Below are positions 57,693 to 64,000 of a stretch of DNA of 64,000 bases, one piece after another. The notes beneath the pieces were generated by a model. The model made no database searches, had not been told where the DNA came from, and saw nothing but the letters and a program-made list of their open reading frames with translations. Origin of the DNA: Saururus chinensis. Its lineage: Eukaryota > Streptophyta > Magnoliopsida > Piperales > Saururaceae. The stretch covers positions 10,596,501 to 10,660,500 of the forward strand of contig CP141146.1 of NCBI GenBank assembly GCA_035235625.1. Direction: 5' to 3'. Numbering within the stretch: the first letter of the stretch is position 1; every line of letters starts with the position of its first letter. The position numbers and the translations under genes were made by a program.

Positions 57693-59906
57693 GATGCTAA
57701 GAACTGACTGGAAGGTCCAACATGCAACTAATACAGATGCTCAAGTGACAGATGATTAGAAGAGCACTCTAGTGCATGTTTTGCTCCTTCGAAATCCGAA
57801 TCAGGCGTATTTAGCGTCGTTCACATGTTTATTATTGTTCTTTACAGTCAGATTTCTTGAGAGTGTTTATTATTTTTCTTTGGAAGGCCATACAATGTAC
57901 TTGTACATAGCTTGAGTAATTGAATTCAAATTTTAGATGCCAGAAAAAATGTTCCTCTCTAGAATGCATCCAAACTTTTCTGTTTCGATGAAACGTCTTT
58001 TTCTGACATGGCTGTTATATGCTGACAAATAGCTGTTGCATATAAGCTTGCTCATAATAACTAAATTCTACTTCTGTTATGTGTAAACAAATAAAGTCAG
58101 CACTTTTTCTTTAAGCAGACGCCTGTTTCTTTAAGCAAACGCATATAAGCTTGCTCATAATAACTAAATTCTACTTCTGTTATGTGTAAACAAAAAAAGT
58201 CAGCACTCTTTCTTTAAGCAGACGCCTGTTTCTTTAAGCAAACGCCTGTGAATTGCATAGGTTATTTTTTGGCAGCAACTTACTTGATTGCATAGTAACT
58301 GCTATCCAAAATACTAAGCTGCGGCAAAAGAAATAGAACTGAACACCAAACCACTTAATTAAAACCCAAAAGGAGAGCCAATTCAGTGCTGGAAAGGACA
58401 CCCCTCACGAGAGAGCTCCGTTTTGAGTCGAGCCTGTGATCGGGTTTGGGTTTTTAATTTGAATTGGAACAAGTATTCGGGTTTTCATGTGGTCTAACCT
58501 ACTTGGCCCGATTAACATTATAAATATTAAATTTTAATATTTTGATAATAACTCTTAAAATTTTCTTGAAAAGTAAGAGATTAGACCAAAGAGAAGATGC
58601 ACCCGGTGCATGTCAGCCACGGGATTGAGATCTTGTGGCTTAGTTAGAGAGTAGTAGGGGGCAGAGCTGTGGTTTTAACATGCACGGGCACCCAGGGGTA
58701 TCTCAACTTTCATAAGATCAAATAATTATTTAAAATCTTATATTTTTTTAATAGATGATAAGTCTATGATCCTTGTTTTAACCAGCCTACCCCACCGATA
58801 TAATGGTAGATATCTACCATGTAAACATATGACGGTAGTAAGAGGGTGGCCTGGGGTATACTGCTCATCATTTCTTAATCATTAAGTGTTTTTTTTTTAA
58901 ATTCTCGGGTTAAGTTTAAGATATTCAAATCAAGTTGGGTTTGGATTACCATTTCTTAAGTTATGTATTACAATATAATATTAAGATCTAGTTGCCAGCT
59001 CGATGATTTGCAAATGTGACATGTGTTAACTTCGTACCTGCCTGATTATTATTATCATCAAAGAAAATAAAAGGTAGCGAGTAGAAAAATAATGAAATAA
59101 TGGGAAGAAGGAAAGAATCGATCAATATAGTAGTTCTTAACTAGATCTCTTAGTAGTTCGAATAAAAAGGCATAAAATTTAACAATTTAAGAAATACGAT
59201 TTTTAAACAACTAGGACATGAATAAAGCTTTTAAAACATTAGATATTTAAGAAAAGGTACTAACCAACACCATAAACACATTCTTCATATTGAAGACTAC
59301 ACATGCAACCCAACCACCAGAACAGAATCATGTGATCAGTCAATGAAATCATGTGATCGTTTGTTTCACAAGTCATTGGCAGATTAATTACAACGTTGAT
59401 CATCATGTGATCGTCTAAAAACAAACTCCCTTACACGTAGCTCCTTCTCAAACCACATTACATGTTGATGAGGAAGAACCTTAGTGGAAAAGAAACCATA
59501 TGGCCTGAATAATTCTCCATAAAAATAACAAAATCGTAGATGTATTCTCCTTAACAGAATTAGCAAATTTTAAGAACAACAAAAGGAAACATTCCACAAG
59601 CACAAAATAGTTGTAGCATGGAACATTCATGACAATTACATTATCAGTACAGAAATGAGGAAAACCAACTTGGTAAGTCATGATGAAAAACAACAAAAAA
59701 GAATAGGAAACTGCAAATAAACGCCATAGCAAAGAGGCAGTCCCAAGCATGGGACCAAGGGTCCCTTTAGAGATGGTAACTTTAGATATTATAGATGTTA
59801 TCACAAAACTTCAATAGAGAAATTTTGGCTCTCCTTAAACAAGTTTTTGGTGAAATTTTAAGAAGTTATCCTTCTCAAAACCTCTTGAGAAATCCATGAC
59901 AGTGGA
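57693..59906. other. RopGEF 3' region and spacer
   Basis: The first 200-300 bp are likely 3' UTR. Further on are the 103-bp tandem duplication and AT-rich spacer. A 107-codon minus-strand frame at 59,481-59,804 is hydrophobic but has no recognisable family and is not called. Confidence 0.4.
58038..58243. repeat. 103-bp tandem duplication
   Basis: Two adjacent copies (58,038-58,140 and 58,141-58,243) beginning GCATATAAGCTTGCTCATAA differ at only a few positions, so the duplication is recent. Each copy also holds a short internal repeat, TTTCTTTAAGCAGACGCCTG and TTTCTTTAAGCAAACGC. Confidence 0.85.
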
Positions 59907-59911
59907 TAAAA

Positions 59912-60744
59912 TGTTATAAAATATATATCTTCGTACCTTTGCCTTATTTGTGATGAAAAATAATACTAGAATAAATGACCGAATCAAGTAATTCACTCTG
60001 TCCTTAAGACAGAATTCGCCCTTCTTTATAAGTGCTTAGGACTTCACAGGCGTCTGCCTCCCAGGATAAGACGGTCAACCATACACCGTAGGAACACCTC
60101 CAACATGGTATATGCAGCGAACTATAGTGAGGATGCTAACACAGACACAGAGAATGAAAACGACGGTAAATCCCAAATCAGATTAATACAAAAATCTTTT
60201 TCAATGATTTTATAGAAAAGCCTGTTGAAGACAACCATTCCCATCCAAACAGATGCGTCCATCCGTGAAGGACACAATCGTAAGTGAAAACAAAACTGGA
60301 CTCAAACCAATTAAATAAACCAAATGAATTTGTCCCAAAATAATAATATCATGTTGACCCAACCCAACCCGACCCAGCCCGGCCGACTGCGCGAACCGAA
60401 CCGAGCCGAGCCGGCCGACCGGACAGCGTGTAGGTTAGCCCACCTAGGTGTATTGGTCCAACATCTCTCTCCCCCACAAAAGTGGGTTGACCAAAGGGCC
60501 TAACATGTAAGGTCAAACTAATGCTTTATATACCAACACCATCAACTTTACCTAGGCGATATGGGACTATTCACTCCTTCAACCAATTCTCATGTGTTAT
60601 TCTCATTCAATATGAAGTGGGCTTGGGCTCTCTCTACCAAATGGGCTTGACCCACTTGAACAATATGGGCTTGACCCACATATCCATTATCATGCCCATC
60701 TAACAAAATGGGCTTAACCCATTTCTTAATGCTCACTTCTAACA
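59912..60744 (-). mobile_element. Copia solo LTR (833 bp)
   Basis: The plus-strand ends are TGTTATAAAATATATATC and CACTTCTAACA. The exact 5-bp target duplication TAAAA lies at 59,907-59,911 and 60,745-60,749. It aligns with the copia LTR remnant at 9,568-10,129 and shows what the complete LTR looked like. No internal region; a recombination product. Confidence 0.85.
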
Positions 60745-60749
60745 TAAAA

Positions 60750-63036
60750 CTCCAAGAATCGTATGAGATTCATTTTTTTTACTAGATTTGTCCGTATGAA
60801 GGTATGTAATATTCTCCCTATTCCATTAACACAAAAGTATGTGTTGAAACTAGATAGGACAGATGGGTTCTTTAGACCCAAATTTTCTTGGGACACTTGT
60901 AATTCTAACTCCTAATAATGTTGAGACTTGATACTTGAACTGCTTCCTCTCGCAATCTAGTCTATTTTGGAATTATCTAGCATGACCAATTTGGGAGTTG
61001 CCACATCAGCAAAGAAATGGTGAGAGAGAATTTAGGAACAAGATCTAATAGTTCCCAAGGTTTGGCCTTCTACATGTCCATTGGTCAAACATTATAATCG
61101 TGGTTATAAAATATTTTGTTAATTTTTTACATATTATACCATGAGAAATATTTTTTATGTTCCCCACTAACAATGAGCTTATCGTAAGTCGCACATGAGA
61201 GCCTTTGATATTTAAGATAGACGATGCATGTGCTAGCTCATATTAGTGTCAATAACATTAATACTAACTTGTGCTAGCTTGTGTACCATCGATTTTAAGG
61301 ATGAAGGGCTCCCATGCGCATAAAGAATGCTTCCTTATATTATGTAGCTACCCAATCTTAGACTAACTTTAGGACTAATCTTAGATGTTGTAGTTTACTC
61401 ACAATAAGATTGGGTTGAATATCGAGAAATATGTACCATACAAGCTAGATCATGATTTGATGGTTCATATAAGATAAGAGAAGGGGCCCCCCGTAATTCA
61501 TATTTGTCTGCCTGCCTAAAAGTATCCAATGCATGCACATTTGTTTGTGTCGGGCGTATATAAGCGAGACTCTTTCTAGCCATTAGGTATATCTAATTTG
61601 AACAGAAATGACTCATAAAATTGTAATCCATTATGAATTTCTTTTTCATCTTTTCAAAATTTTTATGCATTTTATTTTCTTCTCTTGTTTTTTTCTCTTA
61701 TGTACTCTTTAACTTATCAGTATTTAATACCTCAATTTTTACAGCTTTCACTTGCTAATCATATATTTATATAGCATTTCATACATTTAATATATGTAAA
61801 CATTAAATAATCAATAACATGAGTCTAACTTACGCCTCACAATTTTTATGGCCGAGGTTCTCAAATAAATAACAGAAAAAGAAACAAAGAGTGCAGATCC
61901 CCAGGGTATAATTCTCCAAATTCCGAGATAACTTTGTGTTGACCAACTGAACTTGCGAGGTTGGCACATTAACCCCACTTAAATCTCACTAATTTCTATG
62001 TTTATTCCACACTCCAGTCAGTACTTCGATATTCCCAATTTACACTATAAGAAATTTTCACCACAGCTCTTTTCTTTTAATTAAAAAAAAACTCTTTACT
62101 TTCTATATTCATAAGCGCAAAATGGCCAGCATTGCTTAATGGGGGGAAATTTTTTGGTCATCCCATTTACATCTTCCATAATATCCTCTACTTTACATGC
62201 TACTAGCCCATATGTTAGCACTAGCTAACAATTAGTGAATATGCACTAATGTATACATAGCCACACACATATTATCCTAATATGATAAAGGATATTCCCA
62301 AGGATAACTATGAAAGGTCTGGATGTGGAATGTTGGCATAACACAGGTATGCTTATTCTTCAAAAGGTTTTTCTTTTACAAAGGATGGGAGCTCATCGGA
62401 CGGTTAATTGAGGCCTACCACTCCACAAGAAAGAAACTCTTGCTGAGTATTTTGGATAATGCTATGTTTAGAGCTCAAGAAGAAGAAAACAAATTATGCG
62501 GCCATTTCTCACTTATTTGTCGCAATCTCAATTCTTTTGTTTGACACAGTTTATACTTCATTAAAGTCTCCATCAGTTTCAACATCTTGAAATTGACTTG
62601 AAGAAAAGAGCAATTTTTATTCTCGTCCTTCGCGCAAGGTTCATTCCCAAGGAAGATTCATTCGATATTCAATTATGGTACTACCATTCATTCCCTTTCA
62701 CATGGTGTACCTTCAGCATAAAGCAAACATAGAAGAGAAAGTCAAGAAATTGAAGTGTCATTAAACTGCAAATTAACTGCCAATTAATTGGGCTTGTTCC
62801 TCACTCTATCTCTCACTCATTCGTCCACCACATGAGCCTAGGAATAATGCTTAGTGACAGTATTCCCCTTTTCGAATTTCACAACCTGCCAACTTCAGCT
62901 TACTAATATCGAGAAAATTACAATGGCTTCTCAGCCAGTAGCCTCTACCCTGACCCTTTCTCCAATATGGGTCCCCATCCTTGAACCTAACGGTCCTAAC
63001 CTTTTCATTTTTATTAAAAATTTAAAAATAATTAAT
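60750..63036. other. Intergenic stretch with dispersed repeats
   Basis: No gene recognised. 60,970-61,090 resembles part of the F-box flank repeat at 34,231 and 35,177. 61,185-61,325 and 62,190-62,280 are members of the short repeat also seen at 22,741 and 45,225. A 73-codon frame at 62,323-62,544 (GRLIEAYHSTRKKLLLSI) has no recognisable family. The part next to 63,037 is likely the transporter's 3' UTR. Confidence 0.4.
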
Positions 63037-64000
63037 TTAAACTAAAGGAGTCTTCTCCTCTTCATCCTGCTTCCTTTCGGCCAGCTTCACGCTGATGGCA
63101 GACTTGGGTGGGGGAATGGAGGGGAGTTTGCTGTCAGGCAAGAGCTTCAAGATGATGCCCATGGCAATCAGCAGGAGCCCGGTTCCATGTTGTTCAGTCA
63201 GTGGCTTGGTAAATATCAGGTACGACAGTAGGAGCGTCACAGCTTTCCTGGCCGTCGTGATCTACCATAAGAGAATCATATTATAATCTTCACAGAGGGG
63301 AGGGAAGGGGTGCTTATCACAGCACAAAACACGTGAAAATTAAGGCTGGGAGCATGGGGGTTGCATACCATGGCAGTGGTGGCCGCCCCAAATATCGCAA
63401 TCAGGGAGAGAACAGAGACCTGTCCCACAAATGTGGCCATGGCCTCAAAAACCAGCACTCCATACACATAAGGGTGCTGCCCCGCACAAACACAAAAGAA
63501 GGATAATATTATGAATTTCAACAGGAGAATAATGAGGCACAGCTGTATGTGACTAAAACGAAAAGTACCTGGGAGCAAGAGTTCCATGCCTTGAACAGCT
63601 CTCCAGTCAAAACCATGGGTGGGATCAAGAAGGGAAGCCCCACCACAGTAGAGCAGAATAGCATTTCCATCTGTTTGTAGTGAAAAGACAAGAAGTCAGT
63701 ACGAATTAATCATCCACTAAGTAGACAGGAGTTGAACAGTGGTACTTATTTGGCTAACAAAAGGTACCTGAGTGGTTTCTGGGTTCATTTTGAAAATGGC
63801 TTCTTGCAAATTGCCAAGGAAGGAATCCATGACTAGGGCACCCAAGACCATAACCACACCAAGAACACTAAAATTTGGAGATGTGTTGGCATCTGCCAAG
63901 GTGAAAAGAATAAGGCCCACTACAAGGAGTATGGCAGAAATGTACTCATGCAGCGGGTATTTACGCCTAAGGCCTGGAATAAATGCCCCCATTACCATCA
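63037..64000 (-). CDS. UDP-galactose/UDP-glucose transporter, UTR2/UTR4 type (3' part, cut by window edge)
   Basis: Four exons on the minus strand: 63,768 to beyond 64,000, 63,569-63,670, 63,369-63,476 and 63,037-63,261, all joined in phase 0. They encode about the last 221 residues of a protein usually near 345 aa. Hydrophobic segments include [73 protein letters not shown] and [10 protein letters not shown], matching the SLC35B-like nucleotide-sugar transporters of the ER/Golgi membrane. Family signatures are [22 protein letters not shown] then [13 protein letters not shown], and [12 protein letters not shown]. The charged tail ends EEEKTPLV. In Arabidopsis UTR2 and UTR4 fit closely; which is the orthologue is unclear. 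The start and N-terminal half lie outside the window. Confidence 0.9.

Noticed and set aside
59481-59804. 107-codon hydrophobic minus-strand frame
   Set aside because: No family recognised; AT-rich sequence readily gives hydrophobic frames.

Overview
This is a stretch of flowering-plant nuclear DNA. The host genes are split by GT-AG introns, spacers are long and AT-rich, and there are nested LTR-retrotransposon remains and plant MITEs. Codon use in the host genes is mildly AT-leaning without the strong GC3 of grasses, so a non-grass angiosperm is likely, but I cannot name the species. No bacterial, organellar or CRISPR-like content is present.

Layout. 1-6.1 kb: no genes; a hAT-like MITE, a CT-rich tract and a 1.86-kb fold-back element with ~0.8-kb inverted arms. 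6.2-10.1 kb: a broken Ty1/copia fossil on the minus strand. 10.1-18.5 kb: pieces of one long LTR family in an inverted arrangement, interrupted by a solo LTR that carries a second solo LTR. 18.5-21.2 kb: further LTR remains plus a 423-bp hAT MITE with an 8-bp target duplication. 24.3-27.5 kb: a four-exon PEPKR1-type CDPK-related kinase (519 aa). 29.0-33.2 kb: another copy of the long LTR, flanked by a target duplication and carrying a nested 887-bp solo LTR. 33.6-37.1 kb: a truncated F-box pseudogene, a tandem ~0.94-kb repeat and an intact intronless F-box gene (361 aa). 38.7-40.7 kb: weak exon-like traces of a minus-strand gene. 41.7-44.5 kb: an eight-exon NUP50-like/RanBD1 gene (296 aa). 45.8-54.4 kb: no recognised gene; a relative of one fold-back arm, an LTR-like stretch and a probable SINE. 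54.5-57.7 kb: a seven-exon RopGEF (PRONE) gene (623 aa) with upstream ORFs. 59.9-60.7 kb: an 833-bp solo LTR related to the 6-10 kb copia fossil. 63.0 kb to the window edge: the last four coding exons of a UDP-galactose/UDP-glucose transporter (UTR2/UTR4 type).

The host genes are independent housekeeping or signalling genes: a kinase, an F-box substrate adaptor, a nuclear-pore/Ran-binding protein, a ROP GTPase activator and a nucleotide-sugar transporter. They do not form a cluster with a joint function. PEPKR1 and UTR4 also lie close together in Arabidopsis as I remember it, so part of the gene order may be conserved synteny inflated here by transposons. I rebuilt exon joins by hand from GT/AG sites, reading phase and family similarity; they agree in phase but no transcript was available. 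I found no convincing new molecular system. The most unusual structures are the fold-back family, the inverted LTR duplication and the upstream ORFs of the RopGEF gene.
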